Assembly (NCBI RefSeq): GCF_018918045.1
Contig: NZ_JAHLPU010000068.1
Span: forward strand, 1 to 39,405
Direction of reading: 5' to 3'
From: Pseudoflavonifractor sp. MSJ-30
GTDB lineage: Bacteria > Bacillota > Clostridia > Oscillospirales > Oscillospiraceae
DNA: 39,405 bases
Below the pieces are notes generated by a model that worked only from the letters and a program-made list of their open reading frames with translations, was not told the origin of the DNA and did not search any database. Below are positions 16,165-24,422 of this stretch, one piece after another. The position numbers and the translations under genes were made by a program. The stretch's first letter is position 1. Each line of letters starts with the position of its first letter.

Positions 16165-16602
16165 TTACCTTCTCCAAAGCGTTTTGGCCTTGGCTTTCAG
16201 CTTGGGGAGCAGGTCTTTCTGAATTTCCGCTGTGCGGTCCGAGACCTGCTTCTCAACCGGCAGCGCATCCGGCGCCTCCGCTTCCAGACTCAGCTGGGCC
16301 AGAGCCAGCAGGGCCGCCCGGGCAGAATCCGGCCATTTTTTCAGCAGAGCGCCCCGATACCATTGTCCGAGCGTATCCTCCAGCTTCTCCGGCCTGGTCT
16401 GGGCATAGAGTCCCTTCACCACCAGCAGCTGGTACAGCTTCTCATTTTCATTCACCGGCGCCTGGACGCAGGTCTTCAGCAGCCCCTGTTCCAGCTGCTT
16501 CTGGGCCTCTCCAAAGGGGAACACCATTTGGAGGTACGCCTCCTCCCGTTCCTTCCGTTCCTCCGGGGAGGAAAAGGAAAACCATCTTCCAATATTCAGC
16601 AT
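16165..16602 (-). CDS. Hypothetical protein, charged and helical
   Basis: I do not recognise this 145-residue protein. It is rich in Glu, Lys, Leu and Ala, has no signal peptide or membrane segment, and is probably all-helical, with a region resembling helical repeats (residues 50-115) and a basic tail (KLKAKAKTLWRR). It begins 31 bp after the ROK gene stop with a modest site (AGGTAGGG), so it is probably cotranscribed with the regulator. Coding seems real because the frame is open, in operon position and in the strand's codon style. Confidence 0.6.
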   Translation of the reverse strand: MLNIGRWFSFSSPEERKEREEAYLQMVFPFGEAQKQLEQGLLKTCVQAPVNENEKLYQLLVVKGLYAQTRPEKLEDTLGQWYRGALLKKWPDSARAALLALAQLSLEAEAPDALPVEKQVSDRTAEIQKDLLPKLKAKAKTLWRR

Positions 16603-16633
16603 TGCTCTGCCCTACCTTTCCGTATAAACTCCG

Positions 16634-17800
16634 TTACAGATCGTCAAAATGCCGGCCCTCCAGGTTGTCATCCAGAAAGGACGACACCAGGGTCAGCGCC
16701 ACGCCCTCCGCGATTGGACTCAGGGAGGCCGTATCCGTTCGAATGCTCAGTTCCTCCTCGGACAGCACAGGATAATCCGCCACCCGGCGCCTCAGGTCCT
16801 CCATATAAGGCTCCAGCCAGGGAGCCAGCTTGCCGCCGATGACAATCCCCGTATCAAAGCTCAGGCTGATATTCGCCAGGGCCTGGGCAAACCGATTCAG
16901 ATAGTCCTCCCAGCGGCGGATATGGGCCTGACTTCCGGCCCGCAATTCTGTGAAAAACCGCTCCAGATCCGGCTCCTCGCTCTGGGTCAGATTCCGCAGA
17001 GAGCAGTAGGCGGACCAGCAGCCCCGGCCGCCGCAGAAGCAGGGCAGGCCGTTGGGGTCCAGCACAATGTGGCCAAAGGCCCCCGGCTTATTGGAGGTGC
17101 CCCGGTAGATCCGGTTGTCCACAATGACGGAGCCGGCCACGCCGCTGTTGGTCACGACAATGTACACCGCGTTTTGCAGGCTTGGCTCCCGCCAGACCAC
17201 GCCGAAGCCCGCCGCGCTGGCGCCATACTCCACGCTCAGCACATTTTCCACATTTTCCCGGGCGATGTTCAGCGGGATGTTCCTGCAGGCCAGAACCGTA
17301 GACCGGGACACCATGTTTTTGGATACGGATATTTCGCCGGGGAAAGCGATGCCCACCCCCAGCAGAGGCCGGGGGACCGGAGCGGCGGCGACGGTCTGCT
17401 TGATCAGCGCGTTGACCCGCTGCCAATATTCCGCGGTGTTTTCAAAGACCAGACGGTACACCTTTCCCACAACTACTGTTCCCCGCAGGTCGATCACCTG
17501 GATATCCACATGGTGGTGCCGAATCTCCACACCCGCGGAATAAAACGCATCGTAGCGGAACTCAATGAGCCGGGGCCTTCTGCCGCCGGAGGAGGGCATC
17601 TCGTCTCCCTCCCGCAGAAGCCCAAGGCCGGTAAAAAACTGCAATGCCTGGGTTACCGTCGGGCCGCTGAGCCCCAGCTGGTTTTTGATATCCATCTGCG
17701 TCAGACTCCCGGCACGAAACAGCAGTTTCAGCACCCGCACCCGATTGATCCTGCGGACAGACATATTGCTGACCGCCTGTTCCTGGTAATTTTCGTTCAC
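16634..17800 (-). CDS. ROK family transcriptional repressor (XylR/NagC-like)
   Basis: An N-terminal winged helix (RINRVRVLKLLFRAGSLTQMDIKNQLGLSGPTVTQAL) is followed by a ROK domain with the zinc-binding cysteine motif CFCGGRGC after GHIVLDPNG. The nucleotide-binding Asp-rich signature of ROK sugar kinases is missing (GVEIRHHHVDIQVIDLRG), so it is a regulator and not a kinase. It is likely released from DNA by a sugar or amino sugar. The start is placed at the GTG at 17800, 8 nt after GAGAGG; a GTG at 17809 is the alternative. It is upstream of, and oriented with, the sugar operon, and a near-identical operator candidate lies at both promoters. Confidence 0.9.
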   Translation of the reverse strand: MNENYQEQAVSNMSVRRINRVRVLKLLFRAGSLTQMDIKNQLGLSGPTVTQALQFFTGLGLLREGDEMPSSGGRRPRLIEFRYDAFYSAGVEIRHHHVDIQVIDLRGTVVVGKVYRLVFENTAEYWQRVNALIKQTVAAAPVPRPLLGVGIAFPGEISVSKNMVSRSTVLACRNIPLNIARENVENVLSVEYGASAAGFGVVWREPSLQNAVYIVVTNSGVAGSVIVDNRIYRGTSNKPGAFGHIVLDPNGLPCFCGGRGCWSAYCSLRNLTQSEEPDLERFFTELRAGSQAHIRRWEDYLNRFAQALANISLSFDTGIVIGGKLAPWLEPYMEDLRRRVADYPVLSEEELSIRTDTASLSPIAEGVALTLVSSFLDDNLEGRHFDDL

Positions 17801-17831
17801 AACAGACACCTCTCTTTTCCTTTACATGCCT

Positions 17832-17875
17832 ACTATATCATACTCTTCCACGTTTTGCAAAACTATTTTATAAAA
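17832..17875 (-). promoter_or_regulatory. ROK gene promoter with candidate operator
   Basis: Minus strand TTGCAA (17855-17860), 17-bp spacer, TATAGT (17832-17837). The box at 17852-17875 overlaps the -35. It contains GTTTTGCAAAAC, a perfect 12-bp palindrome, followed by TATTTTATAAAA; the pair is repeated over the sugar operon promoter at 16034-16057. This fits negative autoregulation. Confidence 0.6.
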
Positions 17876-17995
17876 GATTTCACCAAATGCGGCGGCAGCC
17901 CCATCGATCTGGGCGGCCAAGGCGGCGGCGGAGCGCTGACTGGGCAATTATGCAAAAAGTTTACAAAAGAATCCGCCGAAGGCGCGGCCGGCTTC

Positions 17996-18024
17996 TTGCG
18001 GAGGCACTTTCTCCATGTTACAAT
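17996..18024 (+). promoter_or_regulatory. Promoter of the TIM-barrel-like gene
   Basis: Plus strand TTGCGG, 17 bp, TACAAT, about 55 bp before the ATG at 18085. The -35 is weak. Confidence 0.5.
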
Positions 18025-18084
18025 GAGATATCCTGCATTCGGCTGCGAACCCAGGAAATCCATACCAAAACGGAGGAAACCGAC

Positions 18085-18906
18085 ATGAACGAAGAAATCA
18101 TGGAGCAGGTAGAAGAAACTGAAAAGACCGAAACCCGTTCGGCCTCTTCCGCCACGCCCGCAAGGCCCACCATCAACAGCAAGCTCCGGCACAATATCCT
18201 GCGGATGCCGGAGGTCATCCGGGAAGCCAGCGGCATTGTGATTTATGGAAAACGCATTAAAAGTCTGGCCTTTACCACCGACCTTGCCATTATCAAAAAC
18301 TGTGACGCGGACGCGGTGTTCGCGGTATACCCCTTTACCCCCCAGCAGTCCATCAGTGATGCCATTATCAAGCATTCCTCCATGCCCGTATTCTGCGGCA
18401 TTGGCGGCGGCACCACCAAGGGCCTGCGGACGGTGACGCTGGCCAAGGATGTAGAGAGTCAGGGCGCCCTTGGGGCGGTGCTCAATGCCCCGGTGTCCAA
18501 CCTGAATCTCAAAATGGTGGCGGAGTCCATCGACATTCCCACGGTAATCACCGTGGTGAACATGGATACGGACGTTGCCGAGCGCATCCGCTATGGCGCG
18601 GCCATCATCAATGTGGCCGGCGGCGCCCAGACCCCGGAAATCGTGAAAATGGTCCGGGATACGGCGCCGGACATCCCCATTATTGCCAGCGGCGGCAAGA
18701 CCGAGGAGTCCATCCGCCGGACCATTCAGGCGGGAGCCAACGCCATTACCTACACCCCGCCCACCACCCAGGAGCTGTTCAAATCCATGATGGAAAACTA
18801 CCGGGACAACGCCGTGACCAATACGGACTTCCTGCCCCTGGACGGGGACTATCGGGAGTATCTGCGGTCTCTGGGCAAAGCCCTGATTCAAAAGGCAGGG
18901 GAGTAA
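18085..18906 (+). CDS. TIM-barrel-like protein of unknown function (hydrolase-type annotation)
   Basis: A 273-residue soluble protein. After an acidic, Thr-rich N-terminal stretch of about 35 residues comes an alpha/beta fold. Its C-terminal IIASGGKTEESIRRTIQAGA resembles the glycine-rich phosphate-binding end of (beta/alpha)8 enzymes, and CGIGGGTTKG is a second Gly-rich loop. Relatives in Clostridia are often labelled simply as hydrolases; I cannot name a reaction. The start at 18085 is set by GGAGG 8 nt upstream; the frame open further upstream overlaps the promoter and is not translated. It is a single-gene unit followed by a hairpin. Confidence 0.7.
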   Translation: MNEEIMEQVEETEKTETRSASSATPARPTINSKLRHNILRMPEVIREASGIVIYGKRIKSLAFTTDLAIIKNCDADAVFAVYPFTPQQSISDAIIKHSSMPVFCGIGGGTTKGLRTVTLAKDVESQGALGAVLNAPVSNLNLKMVAESIDIPTVITVVNMDTDVAERIRYGAAIINVAGGAQTPEIVKMVRDTAPDIPIIASGGKTEESIRRTIQAGANAITYTPPTTQELFKSMMENYRDNAVTNTDFLPLDGDYREYLRSLGKALIQKAGE

Positions 18907-19236
18907 GACAGGAGGCAGCGGACAGCATACGTTAACGCCTTTTGTCTGTACCGCCGGGCGGGTTGATCATCAACAGCGAATTTGCTTTTATTCCGGAGCG
19001 CCGGTTTCAAACGGCGCTCCATTGTCTTCTGTTCATTGCACAGTGATTCTCTCCCAAACGCGGCCGGTTTTCTGTATGATCCAATAAGCAGTACGGTATT
19101 CTCATTCTCAGGAAGTTTCCGCGGTGTGTTCTTCCGGATTTTCGTCTGGACATCGATTCACGCGCGTTGTTTATATAAGGTTTAGTTTTTCGTATCATAA
19201 TACCCCTGTGAAGAAAGAAGAAAAAGAGGATTTTAC
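18907..19236 (+). terminator. Intergenic region with hairpin terminator at 18995-19020
   Basis: A perfect 9-bp stem GGAGCGCCG/CGGCGCTCC (18995-19003, 19012-19020), followed by ATTGTCTTCTGTT, is a moderate terminator for the TIM-barrel gene. The remaining bases (19021-19236) hold no supported gene and no clear promoter; AT-rich TATATAAGG and TATCATAAT near 19171-19201 are the only -10 candidates for the glycosyltransferase gene. Confidence 0.5.
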
Positions 19237-20367
19237 ATGAGAATTACCATTGTCTGTGACGTGCTGGGAGAGGAGAACAACGGTACCACCCTGGCGGCTA
19301 TGAATCTCATCCGCAGTCTGAAAGCAAAGGGACACACGCTTACGATTCTGTGCCCCGACGAACAGAAGCGGGGCGTACCCGGCTATGCCGTGGTGCCCAC
19401 CCGGAATCTTGGCATCTTCAACGGCTATGTGAAGAGCAACGGCGTACAGCTGGCAAAGCCGGACGACAATATCATCCGGCAGGCCATCGAAGGGGCCGAC
19501 ATCGTCCACGTCATGCTGCCCTTCATTCTGGGCCGCCGGGCGGCAAAGCTGGCAAAGCAGATGGGCATTCCCGTCAGCGCGGGCTTTCACGCCATGGCCG
19601 AGAACTTTACCAGCCATATCTTTCTGGAAAACTGCGCCCTCGCCAACCGTCTGACCTATTTTGCCTTTTCCAGAACCTACAAAATGGTGGACGCCATCCA
19701 CTATCCCACCCGGTTTCTCCGGGATCTGTACGAAAAGATGTATGGCCCCACCAACGGCTATGTGATCTCCAACGGCGTCAACGCCGAGTTCAAGCCCCGG
19801 CGCGCGGAAAAACCCGCGGAATATCAGGGCAGCTATGTCATCGTCGCCACAGGCCGGTATTCCAAGGAGAAGAATCAGGCCGTGCTGATTCAGGCCGTGA
19901 ACATGTCCAAATACCGGGCCAGAATCCAGCTGATCCTGGCAGGCTCCGGCCCCAAGGAGAAATCCCTGCGGAAGCTCGCGAAGCCCCTGCCCATACAGCC
20001 CCGGTTCGGCTTCTTCCCTCACGAGGACATGGTGAAGCTCTTAAACTACGCGGATCTGTACGTCCACAGCGCCGCCATGGAGGCCGAGGGCATCTCCTGT
20101 CTGGAGGCCATCTCCTGCGGTCTGGTGCCCATTATCTCCGATTCCCCCCGGTGCGCCACCCAGGCCTATGCCCTGACAGACAGGAGTAAGTTCCGGTTCA
20201 ACTCTCCTGCCGATCTGGCGGCGAAAATCGACTGGTGGCTGGACCACCCGGAAGAGCGGGCTGCCTGGAGCCGAAAATACGCGGAAAACGCCGCCGGGCA
20301 GTTTGATCAGGAAAAGTGCATGGACGCCATGGAGCGGATGCTCCTGGAAACGGCAGGAAAAGCATGA
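19237..20367 (+). CDS. GT4 family glycosyltransferase, probable diacylglycerol glycosyltransferase
   Basis: A 376-residue GT-B enzyme of family 4. The N-terminal Rossmann domain starts MRITIVCDVLGEENNGTT with the Gly-rich acceptor loop, and the C-terminal nucleotide-sugar domain has the EX7E motif EAEGISCLE and a GRYSKEKNQ start. No signal peptide or membrane helix is present; it would act at the inner membrane face. The next gene, an acyltransferase, overlaps its stop by 4 bp (ATGA), which supports glycolipid synthesis such as glucosylation of diacylglycerol. The sugar donor and acceptor are inferred. Confidence 0.88.
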   Translation: MRITIVCDVLGEENNGTTLAAMNLIRSLKAKGHTLTILCPDEQKRGVPGYAVVPTRNLGIFNGYVKSNGVQLAKPDDNIIRQAIEGADIVHVMLPFILGRRAAKLAKQMGIPVSAGFHAMAENFTSHIFLENCALANRLTYFAFSRTYKMVDAIHYPTRFLRDLYEKMYGPTNGYVISNGVNAEFKPRRAEKPAEYQGSYVIVATGRYSKEKNQAVLIQAVNMSKYRARIQLILAGSGPKEKSLRKLAKPLPIQPRFGFFPHEDMVKLLNYADLYVHSAAMEAEGISCLEAISCGLVPIISDSPRCATQAYALTDRSKFRFNSPADLAAKIDWWLDHPEERAAWSRKYAENAAGQFDQEKCMDAMERMLLETAGKA

Positions 20368-21140
20368 CACCGAAGAAGATTTTTACCTATCAGGACCCGG
20401 TGCATGACGACTTTGCCGGAACCAACATCCATACCAAGCCATTGCCCGACTGGTTTCTCTACCGCCACACAAACCCCATCTGGCGCTCTTTGGCCTGCTT
20501 TGTCTACCGGGGGCTGGCAAGGCCCATCGCCTTCTGCTTCCGGAAAATCTGGGGAGCGCACCGGTTCGAAAACCGGCAGGTGCTGGAGAAGACCGCCGGG
20601 CAGGGCGTTTACGTCTACGCCAACCACACCCAGCGGGTCATGGACGCCTTTCTGCCCTGCCAGCTGCGGCGAAAGGGGCGCAGCTATATCGTGGTGGGGC
20701 CGGACGCACTGTCCATCCCTTTGATCCACAATTTTATCCAGATGCTCGGGGCCATTCCCCTTGGTTCTACCATGAAGCAAAGCCGGGAAATGGCGGAAAG
20801 CGTCCACAGCCATATTGCCCGGGGGGATCTCATCACCATTTACCCCGAGGCGCACATCTGGCTGTTCTACACCGGCATCCGTCCCTTCCCCGCCGCCTCT
20901 TTCGGCTACCCCGCCCGGGACGGCGCTCCGGTCTACGCCATGACCAGCTGCTACCGGAAGCGGCGGTTCGGAGTCTTCCCGAAGGTCGTCACCTATCTGG
21001 ACGGCCCGTACTTCCCGGATATGTCCCTGTCCCTGCCGGAGCGGAAGCAAAAGCTCCGGGACCAGTGCCACACCGCCATGGTCCGGCGGGCAGAGGAGAA
21101 CTCCACCTATGTGTACTACGAGTACCGGGAAGAGGCGTAG
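20364..21140 (+). CDS. PlsC-like lysophospholipid/glycerolipid acyltransferase
   Basis: A 258-residue acyltransferase. NHTQRVMDA supplies the catalytic His and Asp but with five residues between them, unlike the usual HX4D of PlsC; this NHTQ...D form is, to my knowledge, shared by a Firmicute subfamily. VVGPDALSIPLIH and IYPEAHIW stand at the glycerol-phosphate-binding motif positions. The start is the ATG at 20364 that overlaps the glycosyltransferase stop (ATGA), indicating translational coupling. It probably acylates lysophosphatidate or a related lipid in the same pathway. A terminator follows. Confidence 0.85.
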   Translation: MTPKKIFTYQDPVHDDFAGTNIHTKPLPDWFLYRHTNPIWRSLACFVYRGLARPIAFCFRKIWGAHRFENRQVLEKTAGQGVYVYANHTQRVMDAFLPCQLRRKGRSYIVVGPDALSIPLIHNFIQMLGAIPLGSTMKQSREMAESVHSHIARGDLITIYPEAHIWLFYTGIRPFPAASFGYPARDGAPVYAMTSCYRKRRFGVFPKVVTYLDGPYFPDMSLSLPERKQKLRDQCHTAMVRRAEENSTYVYYEYREEA

Positions 21141-21154
21141 GGTAATCTTTCCAA

Positions 21155-21185
21155 AACACCCCCGGCGGTTTTCGCCGGGGGTGTT
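21155..21185. terminator. Hairpin terminator after the acyltransferase gene
   Basis: The stem AACACCCCCGGCG/CGCCGGGGGTGTT (21155-21167, 21173-21185) is perfect and symmetrical and lies between the converging acyltransferase and PucR genes. The U tract is poor on the plus strand; on the minus strand the stem is followed by TTGG. Confidence 0.65.
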
Positions 21186-21244
21186 CAGCGTATCAGAAAG
21201 CCTTGCGGAGTTTGCCGACGGAAGTCCGGTGTTTTTGCTGCTGC

Positions 21245-22765
21245 TCAATCCGCGGAACACTTCTCTGTCCGTTTCTGTTCCAATTCCGCTCTCAGAATAA
21301 TGCCGAGGGTCAGGCAGTAATCCGGGTCTTTGAGGTCGCTGCCCAGCATGGCGGTGATGTGGGCCAGACGGTCCAGCAGCGTGGAGCGGTGCAGAAACAG
21401 TGCCGCGGCGGTTTTTGCCACGGAGAGGTTGTTATCCAGATAGACCCGGAGGGTATGCAAATAGGACACCTGAGAGTGGTCATCATGTTCTTTCAGCCGC
21501 TTCAGCCCCTCCGTGTAAAAAACCCAGGTGGGACGTCCGGACAGCGCGCCGCTGAGAAGCTGGGGAAGCAGATAATTCTGGAAGTAGAAGATGGACGCGC
21601 CGTTTCCCTGACAAAGGCCGTTTTGCAGGGCCGCGGATGCCTGAAACCAGGCGTGATTCGCGTCGTACAGATTGGAAAAGGAAGAGGAAATGCCGCAGAC
21701 GACCCCCAGCTTTTCCAGAACCGGGCGCAGAGCGTCTATGGACTCTTTTTTTGCCTGATCCACAGGGAGAAACTCCGCCACGGCATCCTCAAATTCAAAG
21801 GCCAACGCGCCCGGATGCCGCTCCTCCAGAGCGGCTGAGAGATAGGCCCCCGGAAGATGCGTACTGCCGGATTCCGGAATCAGCTTGACACAGACCCAGT
21901 CCTGCTTTCCGCTTTCCGCGCTCAGGGCCCGGCGGTATTCAAAATCGATGCTTTGCCCGGAGATGACGCTGCGCAGCGCCCGGCGCACAGCGGTCCGGGT
22001 ACCGGCCAGCACCGGATTGAGCTGGATGGCCTGCCGCAGAAGCTTGGAGAAGAAAACAGCCAGAGCCTTGTCGGAATCCCGGAAAAGCCGGGTGCCTTCA
22101 AAAACGGTCAGGCAGCCCAGATACTCCTCCTGATCGAAGATATTCACAGAGAGGGTACGCTTCCCCTGCAATTCCAGCAGCAGCGGCTCCCGCACGTGGT
22201 TGGACATGTCATGCAGAGACAGGAATGTGGCCATTTTCTCCACGTCAAAGGACTGGGTATCCAGCTGTAACCCCAGCTCGTTTTGCAGATACCCCTCCTC
22301 TGTGACCCCCAGATAGCGGAAGTCCGAGCCGATGAGCAGCATGGGGTTTTCAAAAATGCTCCGGCTGGCATCCAGCATTTGCGGCAGGGCCGCGCCATGA
22401 CGCAGGATGGACCAGAGCCGTTCCTCCCAGGCATCGTACAGGTTGAATACCTCCTGCACCAGATTGAACACCCGGAAAATATCCCATTGGCCCTCTACCA
22501 GAATCACGCTGCACCGGTCATAACCGGCGTTGAGGTCCCGGCGCTGCCCCAGGCACACCAGGCATACGTTTTCCCCGAAGCGGGGGCTTTGGGGCAGATG
22601 GTCCGCGGAGCAGACATACACCCTGTTTTTTTCAAAGGACTGGGTGCGGTCCAGATAAAACTCCGGCCGGTTCAGCGTCAGTTCGCTGCCGGTTTTGCCC
22701 CGCAGCGTGACCGTTGTCAGTTTTTCTTTCAGCCGCCAATAGAGAATATCCGCGCACAGCTTCAT
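21245..22765 (-). CDS. PucR family transcriptional regulator
   Basis: A 506-residue regulator of the PucR/CdaR type. The C-terminal helix-turn-helix is clear: LRVYLDNNLSVAKTAAALFLHRSTLLDRL, the HTH_30 form. The central part resembles the GGDEF-like region of the family, and the N terminus is a poorly conserved sensory region, possibly GAF-like, that would detect a substrate. The start is the ATG at 22765, 7 nt after GGGAGG. It is transcribed divergently from the operon at 23188-27078, as expected for its regulator. Members usually activate catabolic genes in response to a small molecule. Confidence 0.88.
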   Translation of the reverse strand: MKLCADILYWRLKEKLTTVTLRGKTGSELTLNRPEFYLDRTQSFEKNRVYVCSADHLPQSPRFGENVCLVCLGQRRDLNAGYDRCSVILVEGQWDIFRVFNLVQEVFNLYDAWEERLWSILRHGAALPQMLDASRSIFENPMLLIGSDFRYLGVTEEGYLQNELGLQLDTQSFDVEKMATFLSLHDMSNHVREPLLLELQGKRTLSVNIFDQEEYLGCLTVFEGTRLFRDSDKALAVFFSKLLRQAIQLNPVLAGTRTAVRRALRSVISGQSIDFEYRRALSAESGKQDWVCVKLIPESGSTHLPGAYLSAALEERHPGALAFEFEDAVAEFLPVDQAKKESIDALRPVLEKLGVVCGISSSFSNLYDANHAWFQASAALQNGLCQGNGASIFYFQNYLLPQLLSGALSGRPTWVFYTEGLKRLKEHDDHSQVSYLHTLRVYLDNNLSVAKTAAALFLHRSTLLDRLAHITAMLGSDLKDPDYCLTLGIILRAELEQKRTEKCSAD

Positions 22766-22794
22766 AAGGCCGCCTCCCATAGAAGATTGCATTT

Positions 22795-22823
22795 ATTATA
22801 GTTTTTCTCCGGAACGCTGTCAA
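22795..22823 (-). promoter_or_regulatory. Promoter of the PucR-type gene
   Basis: Minus strand TTGACA (22818-22823), 17-bp spacer, TATAAT (22795-22800): perfect consensus. One of the three TACAAATTGTA-type boxes lies just upstream of the -35, which would allow autoregulation. Confidence 0.8.
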
Positions 22824-22833
22824 GGTACCTCCC

Positions 22834-22989
22834 GTACATTTTGTATGGGAGGTCCTTGCTTTATAGGGAATATTCACAAATTTCGCCCCTATAAATTGTA
22901 TGGTTTGGCGGAATACAAATTGTACGGTGCAGGGTGGGCAAAAACACCGTTTTTGTAGAATACCCTCTTCGGTGTTTTTTCACTATAAT
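22834..22989 (+). promoter_or_regulatory. Operon promoter with three repeated palindromic boxes
   Basis: Three copies of a TACAAATTGTA-like near-palindrome, each followed by TGG or CGG, lie at 22835-22845, 22890-22900 and 22914-22924 (centres 55 and 24 bp apart). The -10 of the operon promoter, TATAAT at 22984-22989, is perfect but no hexamer near TTGACA exists 16-18 bp upstream, so activation by a bound regulator is likely. An AACACCG/CGGTGTT inverted repeat (about 22943-22976) spans the -35 area. The boxes centre about 156, 101 and 77 bp before the expected start. Confidence 0.6.
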
Positions 22990-23000
22990 GGAGCTACAGC

Positions 23001-23166
23001 TAAGGAAACTCTGAATAAATCGTCTGCGGCTGAGCGGCGAATCTTTTGCTCCCAGTCTGCGGTTTGAAAAATGGGAAATACATACAGTATTCCCTCATTT
23101 TCCAAACCTTGCCTGGAACCAAAATCTTTCGCCGTCAGCTCTTGTCGATTTAATCAGAGCTTCCCT
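23001..23166. repeat. Dispersed palindromic repeat, family B copy 2
   Basis: This element of about 166 bp ends in imperfect inverted repeats (GGAAACTCTGAATAAATCG and CGATTTAATCAGAGCTTCC). Its centre (23067-23102) is nearly identical, in the opposite orientation, to 14729-14762. It begins about 5 bp after the predicted transcription start and ends about 20 bp before the first ATG, so it makes up most of the operon's 5' UTR. Confidence 0.75.
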
Positions 23167-23187
23167 AAAGAAGTTAGGAGGCACACC

Positions 23188-24408
23188 ATGCTGAAAGAAA
23201 AACTGGATACCAGAAAATGCTTCGCCACCGCCTGGGGCAAGCTTATCACGGAAGAAGAGGCCTACCGGCAGCTGAACCGGCAAATCGCCGCCATGACCGC
23301 CAACCTCTTCCAGGTCATGCGGATCTTTGAGCCAAGCTGGGAAAAGCGCACCGCCGCCATCTGCGACATTGCCAATATGATGAATATGGCAGTGGCCGGT
23401 TCCCCGGAGGAACAAAAGGCTTATGTAAACCAAGCCCTTTATGAAGCCTTCAACATCCCGGAGCTTTGCGAAAAGTCCAGCTGGCTGGGGGGCATCACCG
23501 GCGACTCCGGTGACGAATGGGAGAATATGGCCGGTCGTGTGGTACAATTCACCCGGAACCGGGTGGAAAAGGAGCTGGATACCTGCCCCTGGGACATTGT
23601 AGGCAGCGAGCTTTGCAACATGACCACCAGCATGTTCACCGCCAACTTTGACCTGGCCTCCTCCAACGGAACGGAGAATGAGGTGGCTCTGAACATGTGT
23701 CAGGCCCGTGGCTGCGGAAACAAGCATTGCCGGGTGGTGGCGGAGCGCCGGGATGTTTATAACCTGCCCAAGCAGGATTGGCTGGAGCATATGCAGCAGC
23801 CGGTAGACCCCATCCACGATACCCCCCGGGAGCGGATGGTCAAAGAGGGGCAGTGCCTGCGCAACGGCCAGTATACCCAGAACTTCGGAGAAGAGACCTC
23901 TCTGGAAACCGCCTACCACTGGGTCGCCCAGATGGGATGGGTCTGGTCCATCCAGTTCCCCATGATGGCCATTAAGGACATGGCCCCTGACGAAGAGGAG
24001 TTCCTGCGGGTATTCCGCATTGTGTTTGCCACGGCGGGCAAGAATCAGTTTATTGACCCCTTTGCCAAGGAGGGCCTGCGGAGCTTCCTGGGCGTTCCCC
24101 ACGAGATGGATGAAAACGACGGACGGCTTCTGGGCGGCTATATCCGCTATATGCTGGATGTACAGCAGGTCCCCTACGAAATGGTCCGCTGGACCAGGGA
24201 CGAGACCTGGATCAAGGTCAAGAGTGAAGACTTCACCGCCCGCTACGAAATGGCCCCGCTGGATGAACTGATCGACGCCTACGAGGCCCAGTGGAACGGT
24301 GCCGCCAAGACCCTGGTCAGCCCTGAGTGGTCCTGCGTCATTGAGGACCGGGAGGAAGAAGAAATGTACATCAAGGTCATCCGCAAAGAAGATCTGCGGA
24401 TGCTGTAA
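23188..24408 (+). CDS. Cysteine-motif protein, V4R/ATC-hydrolase-like, function unknown
   Basis: This 406-residue soluble protein begins at the ATG at 23188, 6 nt after AGGAGG. A central segment, MCQARGCGNKHCR (about residues 170-183), resembles the cysteine-rich end of V4R domains and the CxxGxxxC region of proteins annotated as 2-aminothiazoline-4-carboxylate hydrolases; I cannot choose between these. Preceding it is FDLASSNGTENEV. The second half (from about residue 230) is a separate, acidic domain without a motif I know. It heads the operon and is followed 14 bp later by the GcvT-like gene, so it may prepare the substrate or bind a ligand for that enzyme. Confidence 0.5.
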   Translation: MLKEKLDTRKCFATAWGKLITEEEAYRQLNRQIAAMTANLFQVMRIFEPSWEKRTAAICDIANMMNMAVAGSPEEQKAYVNQALYEAFNIPELCEKSSWLGGITGDSGDEWENMAGRVVQFTRNRVEKELDTCPWDIVGSELCNMTTSMFTANFDLASSNGTENEVALNMCQARGCGNKHCRVVAERRDVYNLPKQDWLEHMQQPVDPIHDTPRERMVKEGQCLRNGQYTQNFGEETSLETAYHWVAQMGWVWSIQFPMMAIKDMAPDEEEFLRVFRIVFATAGKNQFIDPFAKEGLRSFLGVPHEMDENDGRLLGGYIRYMLDVQQVPYEMVRWTRDETWIKVKSEDFTARYEMAPLDELIDAYEAQWNGAAKTLVSPEWSCVIEDREEEEMYIKVIRKEDLRML

Positions 24409-24422
24409 GGAGGTGCCGGAAT

